From NCBI GenBank assembly GCA_945897825.1, contig CAMDGX010000015.1:1-60842 (forward strand): a DNA stretch of 60,842 nt. Reading direction: 5' to 3'. Position numbers and translations under genes: made by a program. Numbering within the stretch: position 1 is the stretch's first letter; each line of letters begins with the position of its first letter. Shown here piece by piece: positions 1 to 8,490 of this stretch. Source of the stretch: Asaia bogorensis (GTDB taxonomy: Bacteria > Pseudomonadota > Alphaproteobacteria > Acetobacterales > Acetobacteraceae). The notes under the pieces are model-generated. The model searched no databases. It was not told where the DNA came from and was given only the letters and a program-made list of their open reading frames with translations.

Positions 1-159
1 CAGGTCGGCCTCGTCGGCCAAGCCATCTCCATGTCCCGCTCCAAATGGGAAGTCCGCAACACCACGCCCGAACAAGGCGAACATACCAAGGAAATCCTGC
101 AGAGCCTCGGCTATGATGATTCGGCCATCGCTGCACTTCGAGAGAAGAAGGTCGTTTAA
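1..159 (+). CDS. CaiB/BaiF (family III) CoA-transferase, C-terminal fragment
   Basis: The first 52 codons of the window are open and end in TAA. The peptide holds a W-x-V-R motif followed by PEQGEHTKEILQSLGYDD and ends in LREKKVV. This is the usual C-terminus of family III CoA-transferases, where the GEHT stretch precedes the closing helix. The protein would move CoA between carboxylic acids in the cytoplasm; the substrate cannot be told from this fragment. A hairpin repeat begins about 15 bp after the stop and probably ends the transcript. The rest of the gene lies outside the window. Confidence 0.8.
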   Translation, partial: QVGLVGQAISMSRSKWEVRNTTPEQGEHTKEILQSLGYDDSAIAALREKKVV

Positions 160-171
160 GGGAAAAGAAAG

Positions 172-330
172 AATCTTCTTTTTGTGAACAAAAAGAAGCA
201 AAAAAACTTTTTTCATTTGCCAACGTCGAACGCCCGGGCGACGGGTTCGGGCGGATGACGGAAATCCACGTCGGCGCCACCCGAAATGGGTAAAAGTTTT
301 TTTGCTTCTTTTTTTTCAAAAAAAGAAGCG
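172..330 (+). repeat. Multi-hairpin intergenic repeat, copy 1
   Basis: Hairpin A (175-198) has a 10-bp stem, CTTCTTTTTG/CAAAAAGAAG, with a TGAA loop. Hairpin B (304-329) has a 12-bp stem, GCTTCTTTTTTT/AAAAAAAGAAGC, with a TC loop. Between them, GCAAAAAAACTTTT (left) faces AAAAGTTTTTTTGC (right) around a variable GC-rich centre. T-runs follow the centre on both strands, so it could terminate transcription in both directions. Other copies lie at 15441, 18361, 22657 and 47157. Confidence 0.9.
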
Positions 331-416
331 CTTCCTGCCTTGCAGCGGCCTTCCCGCCATGCATAATAACACAAATGTTAGTGAATCCCACCCCGCCCGC
401 CACCCTCGGCGCGCAC

Positions 417-938
417 ATGGAGGAAATCCATTCATCCGTCGCCGCAATCGCGGCGAGAAATCGTGTGCTCGCGCCGCTTCTGGCCCTGGTGCTCGATTGC
501 CTGCGGCGCCTGATCGCCCTGTTCGAGAACTTCGCCCTCTCCGCGGCATCGCCCGCCCGCGTCCCCGCGCCGAAACCCCGCCGCCGCCGCGCCCTCCGTA
601 TCCGCACCACGCGCCCCCGCCGCCGCTCCGCGCGCCGCCAAACCATAGTCGCATCCGCGCGCCCGGCCGCCCACGTGCCCGTCGCGTCGGCGCACCGTAT
701 TCCCCCCAGCCGCAGCGCCCCCCGCCCGACCCAACGCACCCGCGACCCGCCACGCGCGCGATTCGCGGTGCAGAACCGCGTCGCCCACGCACGCCCAAAT
801 TGTTACGTTATCGTAACTTACGCCGGCAGCACGGCACTCAGCGACGAATGCACCACCGCGAACAGCGGCCCCGGCGCCACCAGCGCCGCCAGCAGCGCCG
901 GCACTTCGGCCTCCTCGCGCACCACCATCACCGGGTAG
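417..938 (+). CDS. Possible small Arg/Pro-rich protein with a hydrophobic N-terminal helix
   Basis: An open frame starts at the ATG at 417, after a GC-rich stretch with no strong Shine-Dalgarno. It begins MEEIHSSVAAIAARN and has a Leu-rich hydrophobic segment at about residues 18-36. A long Arg/Pro/Ala-rich low-complexity tail follows. The frame runs 120 bp antisense into the TPP enzyme gene, which is unusual and suggests a frameshift or a false end. In the neighbouring frame the reading ends at a TAA at 814, just before the opposing gene. I do not recognise the family. It may be a real lineage-specific gene with a damaged 3' end, or a chance frame in GC-rich DNA. Confidence 0.3.
   Translation: MEEIHSSVAAIAARNRVLAPLLALVLDCLRRLIALFENFALSAASPARVPAPKPRRRRALRIRTTRPRRRSARRQTIVASARPAAHVPVASAHRIPPSRSAPRPTQRTRDPPRARFAVQNRVAHARPNCYVIVTYAGSTALSDECTTANSGPGATSAASSAGTSASSRTTITG
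802..817. terminator. Small palindrome at the 3' end of the TPP enzyme gene
   Basis: GTTACG and CGTAAC pair around a TTAT loop, immediately after the minus-strand TAA stop at 818-820. The 6-bp, AT-rich stem is weak. It could stabilise a 3' end or act as a minor terminator. Confidence 0.35.
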
Positions 939-2431
939 CCATAGGCCCGCCCCATCATCGCCAGGTCGGGATTCACCAGGTCCGTCCCGCTCACCCGCCC
1001 CGGATGCGCCCGCTCCTGGTGGATGCGGATCGAGGCATAGCTGCCGTTCTCGCTCAAAAGCACCTTCAGGTTCGCCCCCCGTGCCGCCGCCACCGCCAAC
1101 TCGCTCCCGGTCATCAGGAACCCGCCATCCCCCACGGCGCAGATCACCGGCCGCTCCGGATGCCGCAACGCCGCCGCCACTGCCGCTGGCATCCCGTAGC
1201 CCATCGAGCCCGCGATCGGCGCCAGCAGCCGCTGCCCCAGCTTCCACGCGATCTTGCGATAAAACGGCGCCCCGAACGTCCCGGCATCCAGCGTCACGAT
1301 CGCATCGTCCGCCAGCATCGGCCCCAGCGCCGCCACCACGTTGGGAAACACCACCCCATCCCCGGCCACCCGCGGCACCCAAGCCGCATCCGCCGAATGG
1401 ATCGCCCGCAATTCCGCATTCCACGCCGCCCGCCCAGCCGGCGCCCCGGCATTGCGCTGCCCCAGCGCCGCCAGCACCGACCCGGCATGCGCCGCCAGCG
1501 CCAGCTCCGTCTCGAACCGCCACCCCAGCCACGACGCATCGGCGCACACATGCACCAAACGCTGCCCGGGCGCCGGGAATGAATAGCCCTGCGTCGTGAT
1601 GTCCCCCAGCCGCGTCCCCAGCGCGATCACCAAATCCGCCCGCGCGAACGCCTCCCGCTGCGCCTTCGGATTGGAAAGCCCCATATCCCCCGCGTAGAGC
1701 GGATGGGCATTCGGAAACAGATCCTGCCGCCGGAAACTCACCGCCACCGGCACCTGCCACCGCTCGGCAAACGCCAGCAACGCCTCCCGCCCCCCCGGCC
1801 GATCCAAATCCCCCCCAGCGACAACGACCGGCCGCTCCGCCCCCCGCAACATCTCCGCCAACCGATCCGCACTCGCCGCCGAAGGCCCCGCGTCGCTCGC
1901 CACCACCGGCGCCAACGCCGCCCGCCCGCACGGCTCCGCCAGCACATCCTCCGGCACCACCAGCACCGCCGGCCCCGGCACCCCGGTCAGCATCGCCGAC
2001 CACGCCCGGCTCACCAGCTCCGCCACCTGCCCTGCATTCGTCGCCTCGCCAACGAATTTCGCCACGCCCTCGAACATCCGCGAATAGTCGATCTCCTGGA
2101 ACGCCCGCGCCCGCAAATCGCGCGCCTCCACCTGCCCGACGATCAGCAGCACCGGCACGGAATCCTGCTGCGCCGTATGGATCGCGATCGACGCATTGCA
2201 CGCCCCAGGCCCCCGGCTCACCAGCGCCACCCCGGGCACCCCGGTCAACCTGGCATCGGCCAGCGCCATGAACCCGGCCCCGCTCTCATGCCGGCAGGTC
2301 ACAAGATCGATCACCGGATGCGCATGCAGCGCATCGAGGACCGCCACATACGATTCGCCCGGCACGCAAAACGCGCGGGTGACGCCCTGCTCGGCGAGGA
2401 AGGAAACAAGCACGTCCGTGGCGGTCTTCAT
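818..2431 (-). CDS. Thiamine pyrophosphate-dependent enzyme, acetolactate synthase-like
   Basis: The 537-residue protein has the three-domain layout of the ThDP decarboxylase/acetolactate synthase superfamily. The N-terminal PYR domain has the catalytic Glu in CRHESGAGFMA (Glu49). A central Rossmann-like domain follows. The C-terminal PP domain carries the ThDP/Mg motif, running from GDGGFLMTGSEL to ENGSY. Such enzymes decarboxylate or ligate 2-oxo acids in the cytoplasm. No small regulatory subunit or other ilv gene is nearby, so a catabolic 2-oxo-acid role is as likely as branched-chain synthesis. The ATG overlaps the upstream methyltransferase stop as ATGA, indicating translational coupling and fixing the start. 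Confidence 0.85.
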   Translation of the reverse strand: MKTATDVLVSFLAEQGVTRAFCVPGESYVAVLDALHAHPVIDLVTCRHESGAGFMALADARLTGVPGVALVSRGPGACNASIAIHTAQQDSVPVLLIVGQVEARDLRARAFQEIDYSRMFEGVAKFVGEATNAGQVAELVSRAWSAMLTGVPGPAVLVVPEDVLAEPCGRAALAPVVASDAGPSAASADRLAEMLRGAERPVVVAGGDLDRPGGREALLAFAERWQVPVAVSFRRQDLFPNAHPLYAGDMGLSNPKAQREAFARADLVIALGTRLGDITTQGYSFPAPGQRLVHVCADASWLGWRFETELALAAHAGSVLAALGQRNAGAPAGRAAWNAELRAIHSADAAWVPRVAGDGVVFPNVVAALGPMLADDAIVTLDAGTFGAPFYRKIAWKLGQRLLAPIAGSMGYGMPAAVAAALRHPERPVICAVGDGGFLMTGSELAVAAARGANLKVLLSENGSYASIRIHQERAHPGRVSGTDLVNPDLAMMGRAYGYPVMVVREEAEVPALLAALVAPGPLFAVVHSSLSAVLPA

Positions 2432-2952
2432 CCGCGCAGCTTGGCCGCCCCGCCCTTGCGTGTCGAGCGCCCCACCCACCGCCGCACCCGCAACGCATAC
2501 TCCCGCCACTCCCGCCCGAACCGCGCGTTCAGGTGCGCCTCCTCCCGCGCGATCGCCAGCTGCGCCGCCAGCGCCGCCGCGAGGAAGGCGATCGGCACGA
2601 ACCACGTGATCCCGAACGCCAGCCCCGCCCCAAGCAGCAACATGGTGTTGCCCAGGTAGATCGGGTTGCGGCTGAACGCGAACGGCCCATGCGTCACCAA
2701 CGCTGTCGCCGCCCGGTGCGGCAGGATGTTCGCCTTGCGCCGCCACATCGTCGCCATCGCCCAAAGATCCAGCGCCACCCCGATCACCAACAACGCATCA
2801 CCGACCAGGCGCACCCCTGCCCAATGCGCTCCGATCCACCAGGTCGGCAACGGTGCCGCCCGATGCAGCAACAACGCCAGCACCGCCCCCCCGCCATACA
2901 GCAGGGGCGGCCAGGGAATCGTGTTCGGGCGGGCGCTGCGATCGTGATCCAT
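2428..2952 (-). CDS. Isoprenylcysteine/phospholipid methyltransferase-like membrane protein
   Basis: A 174-residue protein with about four hydrophobic segments. The C-terminal signature HGPFAFSRNPIYLGN precedes a hydrophobic hairpin and a charged tail with FGREWREYALRVRRW. This pattern is typical of the ICMT/PEMT superfamily of membrane S-adenosylmethionine methyltransferases, where the RNPIYLG stretch lies in the cofactor site. The substrate is unknown; lipid or isoprenoid headgroups are common in the family. I chose the internal ATG (MDHDRSARPN) over a GTG 45 bp upstream, because the extra residues look unlike the family. It is translationally coupled to the downstream TPP enzyme gene. Confidence 0.75.
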   Translation of the reverse strand: MDHDRSARPNTIPWPPLLYGGGAVLALLLHRAAPLPTWWIGAHWAGVRLVGDALLVIGVALDLWAMATMWRRKANILPHRAATALVTHGPFAFSRNPIYLGNTMLLLGAGLAFGITWFVPIAFLAAALAAQLAIAREEAHLNARFGREWREYALRVRRWVGRSTRKGGAAKLRG

Positions 2953-3057
2953 GCAGGCATCATAACCGATGCCGCCCGTCTTGACCTGCTCCGACACCGC
3001 CGCCCATCATTTGTCGACAATCACGCTCCGGCAGCGAACCCGGGGCCGGAGGACGCG

Positions 3058-5421
3058 ATGACCACAGCGCTCGCAGGCATTCGCGTGCTCGACCTCAGCG
3101 ACAGCATCGCCGGCCAGTTCTGCACCCGCATGCTGGCCGACCACGGCGCCGAGGTGCTGCTGGTCGAACCCGCCGCCGGCAGCAAGATGCGCAACGCCCA
3201 CCCGCTCGGACCGGATGGCCGAAGCCTCGCCTTTTTCCATCTCAATACCGGCAAGGCCTCAGTCGTACTCGATGCGTCCCCCGCCGGCCACGCCCGCCTG
3301 TTGGCCCTGACCGCCGACGCCGATGCCATCGTCATCGGCCCCGGCACCGACCGCATCGCGCTGGCCGCCGCCGCCCCGGATGCCGTCATCGCACAAGTGT
3401 CGCCCTTCGGCACCGACGGCCCTTGGCGCGACTGGACGGGCTGCGAGATGATCTACCAAGCGGTCGCCGGGCTGATGCACGCCTCCGGCGACGGCGCGCG
3501 TGAGCCGCTGTACGGCTGTGGCGACCGTGCCAGCTACGGCGCCGGGGCCTCTTCCTGCATCGCCATCCTCGCCGGGCTGTTCGCGCGCGGCCGTTGGGGC
3601 ATCGGTCAGGAGGCCGCGATCGACATCGCCACCTCGGCGGCCTGCATGGCCAACCCCTTCGTCACCCAGTTCCTCTACAACGGCCTGGTCGAGCCCCGCG
3701 CCACCCGCCGCCAGCCGCTCGGCCTGCTGCGCTGCGCCGATGGCTGGGTCGGCTTCTGGCTGCATGTGCATCTCTACGCGCCGATGATGGCCGCCCTGGG
3801 ACTGGCCGCCCAGGCCGAGGACCCGCGCTTCAAGGCCGCGAAATCGCGGCTGGAGCACTGGGCCGAGTTCGTCGCGCTGCTGCAGGACAGGGTCGCCGCC
3901 GAAACTGCCGACGCCGTGCTGGCGAAGCTGCAATCCGCCCGCGTCGTCGCCGCGCGCTGCTACAGCCTGACCCAGCTGCGCGACGACTGCCCGCACCTCG
4001 CCGAGCGCGGCTACTGGGAGATGATCGACACGCAAGCCGGCCTGCGCCCGGTTCTCGGCGCGCAGTTCCGCATGTCGGCCACGCCGCGCACCCGGCCCAC
4101 CGCCCCGCCGCCGATCGGCAACGCCACCGGCTTTGCCTCCCCCCGCCGCCCCATCCCGCCGGCCGCCCCGCCGCCGGCGGGCACCGGGCCGCTCTCGGGC
4201 CTGCGTGTGGTGGAATTCACCACCGCCTGGGCCGGGCCGATGGCCGGGCGCATCCTGGCCTGGCTGGGGGCGGAGGTGATCCATGTCGAGTCGGCGTCGC
4301 GCACCGATTCGTGGCGCATGGTCGGCCAGGTGTTCAACCCGACGCGCTTCCCGGCCGACGGCGCGGGTGACCGGCCGTGGGACCGCTGCGCGCTGTTCAA
4401 CTCGCAGAACGCCAACAAGCTGTCCCTGTCGCTGGAACTGAAGCAGCCCGAGGCCAAGGCCGCCATGCTGCGCATCCTGGCCGACACCGACATCGTGCTG
4501 TGCAACTTCACCGCGGGCACGCTGGACCGCATGGGCTTCGGCCACGCGGCGCTCGAGGCGCTCCGGCCCGACATCATCGTCGCCGAGATGCCGGCCTTCG
4601 GCAGCACCGGCCCGCTCTCCCACGCCACCGCCATCGGCCCCTCGATGGAGATGGCCGCCGGCATGGCGGGCATGATCGGCTATCCGGGCGGCAAGCCGAC
4701 CGTGACCGGACCCACCTACCCGGACCCGATCGGCGCGCTGCATGGCGCCGCCGCGGTGCTGACCGCCCTGCTGCACCGCCAGGCCACCGGGCAGGGTCAG
4801 CACATCGAGGTGCCGCAGGTGGAAGCCGCGATGCACTTCATCGGCGAGCACATCCTCGCGGCATTCGCCACCGGGGAGAACCCGCAACCGATGGGCAACC
4901 GCGTCGCCTGGGCCGCCCCGCACGATGCCTTCCCCACCGCCGGCGACGACCAGTGGATCGCCATCGCCGCCACCACCGACGAAGCCTACCAGGCGCTGTG
5001 CGCCGCCATCGCCCGCCCCGACCTCGCCCGCTTCGCCACCCTGGCAGAGCGCAAAGCCCACGAGGACGAGATCGCCGCCGCCGTCGCCGGCTGGGCCTGC
5101 ACCCGGGACAAGCACGACGCCGCCGCCCTGCTGCAATCGCTTGGCATCGCCGCCGCCGCGGTGCATGACGGCTCCGACGGCGCGCGCAGCGTCTACCTCG
5201 CCGCGCGCGGCTGGTTCACCGAACTGCACCACGCCGATCTCGGCCCCACCATCCAGGAAGGGCTACCGATGGCGCTCTCCCGCACCCCCGGCCGCAACCG
5301 CACCGCCGCCCCCTGCCTCGGCCAGCACACGCATGCCATCCTGCGCGACATGGCCGGGCTTTCGGATCAGCAGATCGCCGCCCTCGACGCCGCCGGCGCC
5401 ACCTCGGCCACTCCCGCATAG
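3058..5421 (+). CDS. Double-domain CaiB/BaiF CoA-transferase (fusion of two family III units)
   Basis: This 787-residue protein is twice the usual family III length. The N-terminal unit (about 1-355) opens with LAGIRVLDLSDSIAGQFCTR. A Pro/Ala-rich linker (about 345-380) leads to a second complete unit opening with LSGLRVVEFTTAWAGPMAGR. The second unit keeps the candidate catalytic Asp in TYPDPIGALHGAA (Asp556). In the first unit the best-aligned position is near GDRASYGAG (Asp156 is close but shifted). A family role is CoA transfer between acyl-CoA and a free acid. The start follows a GGAGG-like site. The crotonase gene begins 9 bp after its stop, so the two are probably one operon. Confidence 0.88.
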   Translation: MTTALAGIRVLDLSDSIAGQFCTRMLADHGAEVLLVEPAAGSKMRNAHPLGPDGRSLAFFHLNTGKASVVLDASPAGHARLLALTADADAIVIGPGTDRIALAAAAPDAVIAQVSPFGTDGPWRDWTGCEMIYQAVAGLMHASGDGAREPLYGCGDRASYGAGASSCIAILAGLFARGRWGIGQEAAIDIATSAACMANPFVTQFLYNGLVEPRATRRQPLGLLRCADGWVGFWLHVHLYAPMMAALGLAAQAEDPRFKAAKSRLEHWAEFVALLQDRVAAETADAVLAKLQSARVVAARCYSLTQLRDDCPHLAERGYWEMIDTQAGLRPVLGAQFRMSATPRTRPTAPPPIGNATGFASPRRPIPPAAPPPAGTGPLSGLRVVEFTTAWAGPMAGRILAWLGAEVIHVESASRTDSWRMVGQVFNPTRFPADGAGDRPWDRCALFNSQNANKLSLSLELKQPEAKAAMLRILADTDIVLCNFTAGTLDRMGFGHAALEALRPDIIVAEMPAFGSTGPLSHATAIGPSMEMAAGMAGMIGYPGGKPTVTGPTYPDPIGALHGAAAVLTALLHRQATGQGQHIEVPQVEAAMHFIGEHILAAFATGENPQPMGNRVAWAAPHDAFPTAGDDQWIAIAATTDEAYQALCAAIARPDLARFATLAERKAHEDEIAAAVAGWACTRDKHDAAALLQSLGIAAAAVHDGSDGARSVYLAARGWFTELHHADLGPTIQEGLPMALSRTPGRNRTAAPCLGQHTHAILRDMAGLSDQQIAALDAAGATSATPA

Positions 5422-5430
5422 GACCCAGCG

Positions 5431-6297
5431 ATGCCCCCCTACCGCACCGTGCTCTACGACGTGGCCGACCACATCTGCACCATCACGCTGAACCGGCCGC
5501 AGCAGCGCAACGCGCAGAGCACGGAACTCCTGCACGAGCTCGACCACGCCATCCTCGCCGCCGGCGCCGATCCGAACGTGCGCGCCATCATCCTGGCCGG
5601 CGCGGGCGACCATTTCTCCGCTGGGCACGACCTGGGCACCGCCGACGAGCAGGCCTATCGCGCCGCCAACCCGATCGACCCCGGCATCCGCGGCTTCTAC
5701 GACCGGACGTGGCAGCTCTATGTCGACATGCACCTGCGCTGGCGCAACGTGGGCACGCCGATGATCGCCGCCGTGCAGGGCTACTGCATCTTCGGCGGCT
5801 GGATGGTGGCCAGCACCGCCGACGTGGTGTTCGCCGCCGACGATGCGATGTTCCTGGCTTCGCTGTTCCAGTATTTCTCGGTGCCGTGGGACATCCCGCC
5901 GCGGCGGGCGAAGGAGATCCTGTTCCAGGGCAGGTTCGTCGATGCCGGGCAGGCGAAGGAGCTGGGCCTGGTCAACCGCGTGATCCCACGCGCCGCCCTG
6001 ATGCAGGCCGCGCGCGACTACGCCGCCGATGTCGCCGCCAACGACCCGCAGCAGATGCGCATGGTCAAGCGCGCGGTGAACGCCGCCCAGGACACGATGG
6101 GCTTCACCGCGGCGATTACCGGGGCGCACAGCCACTACATGCTCACCTGGGCCACCGAGAAGGACCCCGGCTTCACGCTGGCCGTACCGGGCCAGGCGCG
6201 CCGGCCGATGGTGCAGGTGGCGCTGGAACGCTACCGGCGCGACCAGGTGCGCGACGCCCCCGAGGAGCCGCGCCAAGGGGCGGAAGGAGCGGGATAG
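5431..6297 (+). CDS. Enoyl-CoA hydratase/isomerase (crotonase) family protein lacking both usual catalytic Glu residues
   Basis: A 288-residue crotonase-fold protein. The first oxyanion-hole segment is HFSAGHDLGT (61-70) and the second is YCIFGGWMVAS (118-128). Classical hydratases have Glu just after the second GG and another about 20 residues later. Here the sequence reads GGWMVAS and then FLASLFQYFS, so neither Glu is present. CoA-ester binding is likely, but plain hydration is doubtful; a C-C lyase, isomerase or thioesterase-type reaction fits better. It follows the CoA-transferase fusion by 9 bp, so it probably acts on a CoA ester made there. Confidence 0.85.
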   Translation: MPPYRTVLYDVADHICTITLNRPQQRNAQSTELLHELDHAILAAGADPNVRAIILAGAGDHFSAGHDLGTADEQAYRAANPIDPGIRGFYDRTWQLYVDMHLRWRNVGTPMIAAVQGYCIFGGWMVASTADVVFAADDAMFLASLFQYFSVPWDIPPRRAKEILFQGRFVDAGQAKELGLVNRVIPRAALMQAARDYAADVAANDPQQMRMVKRAVNAAQDTMGFTAAITGAHSHYMLTWATEKDPGFTLAVPGQARRPMVQVALERYRRDQVRDAPEEPRQGAEGAG

Positions 6298-6300
6298 AAG

Positions 6301-6375
6301 GCCGGGCGCCCCGGCGAGTCGGTCCGGGAACCGGGGCGAGATTCGATCACCCCGACTGAACGCCGGGGCGCCGGC
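6301..6375. terminator. Large inverted repeat between convergent genes
   Basis: The arm GCCGGGCGCCCCGGCG (6301-6316) extended by AGTCGG faces CCGACT (6352-6357) and CGCCGGGGCGCCGGC (6361-6375), with one unpaired base. It lies between the crotonase gene and the convergent dctM, 1-3 bp from either stop. It probably serves both strands, though neither side has a long T-run. Confidence 0.7.
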
Positions 6376-6376
6376 T

Positions 6377-7696
6377 TCAGGTGACCATCAGGCTGGGAAG
6401 CCACAGGATGATCTGCGGGAAGATCATGCACAGGATCAGCCCGAGGAGCATCAGCAACACGAAGGGCGTCTGCGACTTGTAGATGTCCATCATCGTGATG
6501 CCAGGTGGCGTGACCGCCTTCATGTAGAACAGGTTGAAGCCGAAGGGGGGCGTCAGGTAGGCCAGCTCCATGTTGATCACGAAGATGATCGCGAACCACA
6601 GCGGGTCGTAGCCAAGCGACATCACGATCGGGAAGAAGATCGGGGCGGTCAGCAGAACGATGCCCGTGGGATCGAAGAACATCCCGAGCACGAACAGGAT
6701 CAGCATCATCACGACGATCACCATCCACGGCTCGCCGACGTCCTTGATCAGCGTGCTCACCAGCGAGGCGGCACCGGTCACGGCATAGAGCGAGGTGAAC
6801 ACCGAGGCGGCGAACACGATCCAGAGCACCATCGCGCTCAGGCGCAGCGTGATGAACAGGGCCGAGGTGAAGCTTTCCCGATTCAGCGTGCCCTTGACCG
6901 CGGCGCTGAGGATCGCGCCGAGGGCGCCAACCGCCGACGCCTCGCTCGGCGTTGCGATGCCGAAGAACATCGATCCCATGACCGCGAAAATCAGTCCGAT
7001 GGGGAGCAGCAAGGCCGACAGGAGCCGGATCCGCTCACGACGCGGGAGCCTGGCTTCCATCGGCACGGCCGGCGCCAGGTCCTTCTGGATGTAGGCGCGG
7101 ATGAGGATGTACGCAATGAACAGGCCGCTCAGCAGCAATCCCGGCAGAATGCCCGCGATGAACATCTGGCCGACGGACACGCGCGAGGTCAGCGCCAGGA
7201 TGATCATCAGCACGCTGGGTGGAATCAGGATGCCCAGCGAACCGCCTGCGGATATGCAGCCGATCGCGAGTTCCTTGCTGTAGCCGCGCTTGAGCATGGA
7301 GGGGAGCGCGATCAGGCCCATCGACGTGGTCGCAGCGCCGCTGATCCCGACCATCGCCGCGAACATGGTGCAGATCATGACCGTGCCGGCCGCGAGCCCC
7401 CCGCGCAGGCCGCCCAGCCAGTGATACATCAGCTCGTACATGTCTTCGGCAATGCCACATCGTTGTAACATTGCGCCCATGAATATGAACATGGGCACGG
7501 CCACGAGCAGGAACATGTCCATGGCCATGTAGGTGCGATTGGCCAGGATGGGCAGCGCGTGCGGCCCCCACAGGAAGATGATGAAGAAGGTCGCAACGCC
7601 ACCGATTGCGAACACAAGCGGCAACCCGGCGAGCAGAAGCACCACCAGGCTGCCGAACAGGATTATCGTCAGCCACTCCGGGCCTAGCGCAAGCAT
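6377..7696 (-). CDS. dctM: TRAP transporter large permease subunit (DctM)
   Basis: A 439-residue, very hydrophobic protein with about 12 membrane segments. It has the DctM hallmarks GAATTSMGLIALPSMLKRGY, SAGGSLGILIPPS near the middle and LTPPFGFNLFYMK near the C-terminus. It forms the Na+-coupled elevator translocation unit in the inner membrane, with DctQ and a periplasmic DctP. The ATG at 7696 follows a CTGGAGAA ribosome site. It is the last gene of dctP-dctQ-dctM on the minus strand. Confidence 0.95.
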   Translation of the reverse strand: MLALGPEWLTIILFGSLVVLLLAGLPLVFAIGGVATFFIIFLWGPHALPILANRTYMAMDMFLLVAVPMFIFMGAMLQRCGIAEDMYELMYHWLGGLRGGLAAGTVMICTMFAAMVGISGAATTSMGLIALPSMLKRGYSKELAIGCISAGGSLGILIPPSVLMIILALTSRVSVGQMFIAGILPGLLLSGLFIAYILIRAYIQKDLAPAVPMEARLPRRERIRLLSALLLPIGLIFAVMGSMFFGIATPSEASAVGALGAILSAAVKGTLNRESFTSALFITLRLSAMVLWIVFAASVFTSLYAVTGAASLVSTLIKDVGEPWMVIVVMMLILFVLGMFFDPTGIVLLTAPIFFPIVMSLGYDPLWFAIIFVINMELAYLTPPFGFNLFYMKAVTPPGITMMDIYKSQTPFVLLMLLGLILCMIFPQIILWLPSLMVT

Positions 7697-7750
7697 AGAT
7701 ATTCTCCAGCAGAGATTTTTCGGCCTCGCGCCATGAACAGCACGTTGCGG

Positions 7751-8317
7751 CTAGCCCCGTGAGCTCGAATCCAGGGCTGTCATCCCAGGGATCGTCACGC
7801 GTACGGGAAACACCTCCCGGCCTTTGGCGACGATCGCGATGTTGCGGATCAGCTGCGCCAAAACCTGCATCAGGAACAGGAAGCACGCCACCGGGAGTGT
7901 CGTTCGCAACGGATAGTAGATCGGCTTCCAGTGAGACATGGTGGTCTCGCCGATCTGCCACGAATTGATCGTGATATCGAGCGACATCCAGAAGAGGACG
8001 CCGAGATAGAGGAAGGCGAATCCGCTGGTCAAAACGTCGAGCAGCGCACGCCCCCGCAGCGACAGCCGTCCCCAGATGATATCGACGTTGACGTGGCCAC
8101 CGGAGAGATACGTGTAGGCGCCGCCCAGCACGACATAGGCACCGAAGACGAAGAGCGAGATTTCGTAGGCCCAGTGCGATGCCGCATTGAACACGTACCG
8201 CATCATGACCTCATAGATCATGATGAAGAGCATCGGGCATACCAGGAAGGCAACGATCCAGGCGAACTTGGCGTTGAGCCAGTCCGTGAACCGCAGATAG
8301 GCCTCAATCACCGCCAT
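7751..8317 (-). CDS. dctQ: TRAP transporter small permease subunit (DctQ)
   Basis: A 188-residue protein with four predicted membrane helices. It shows the DctQ pattern of MRYVFN after the first helix (R-Y-x-F), then ASHWAYEISLFVF and GGHVNVDII between helices two and three. It supports the large permease in the inner membrane. It lies 54 bp upstream of dctM and 173 bp downstream of dctP. The longer gap holds a hairpin that could set higher binding-protein output. Confidence 0.92.
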   Translation of the reverse strand: MAVIEAYLRFTDWLNAKFAWIVAFLVCPMLFIMIYEVMMRYVFNAASHWAYEISLFVFGAYVVLGGAYTYLSGGHVNVDIIWGRLSLRGRALLDVLTSGFAFLYLGVLFWMSLDITINSWQIGETTMSHWKPIYYPLRTTLPVACFLFLMQVLAQLIRNIAIVAKGREVFPVRVTIPGMTALDSSSRG

Positions 8318-8405
8318 CGTGAATCCTCAATATTTCCATTGACCTGCGGGGAAGAAGCATCGCGCCGTCAGCGCCAAGGCAGTGGCGCCATCTCCGCCGC
8401 AACTG

Positions 8406-8449
8406 CCGGCGCGGCCGGAGCGGTCCTTTCGGACACTCCGCCGCGCCGG
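8406..8449 (-). terminator. Hairpin between dctP and dctQ
   Basis: CCGGCGCGGCCGGAG (8406-8420) pairs with CTCCGCCGCGCCGG (8436-8449), with one bulge. The loop holds a further short stem, GTCC/GGAC. There is no T-run, so it looks more like an mRNA-stabilising or partial-attenuation element. Such a site would raise dctP message over the permease genes. Confidence 0.6.
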
Positions 8450-8490
8450 AGCGGGGCTTCCCGAGGCAAGGCGTCGGCCGCGGCCTGGTC

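Noticed and set aside
432-2201. Long antisense frame opposite or alongside the TPP enzyme gene, Gly/Ala/Arg-rich
   Set aside because: Same strand but another frame of a clear TPP enzyme; composition is that of out-of-frame GC-rich DNA and no domain is visible.
2533-3057. Upstream extension of the CoA-transferase fusion
   Set aside because: The extra residues are Arg/Gln-rich, lie opposite the methyltransferase gene and do not resemble the family; the ATG at 3058 matches the standard N-terminus.
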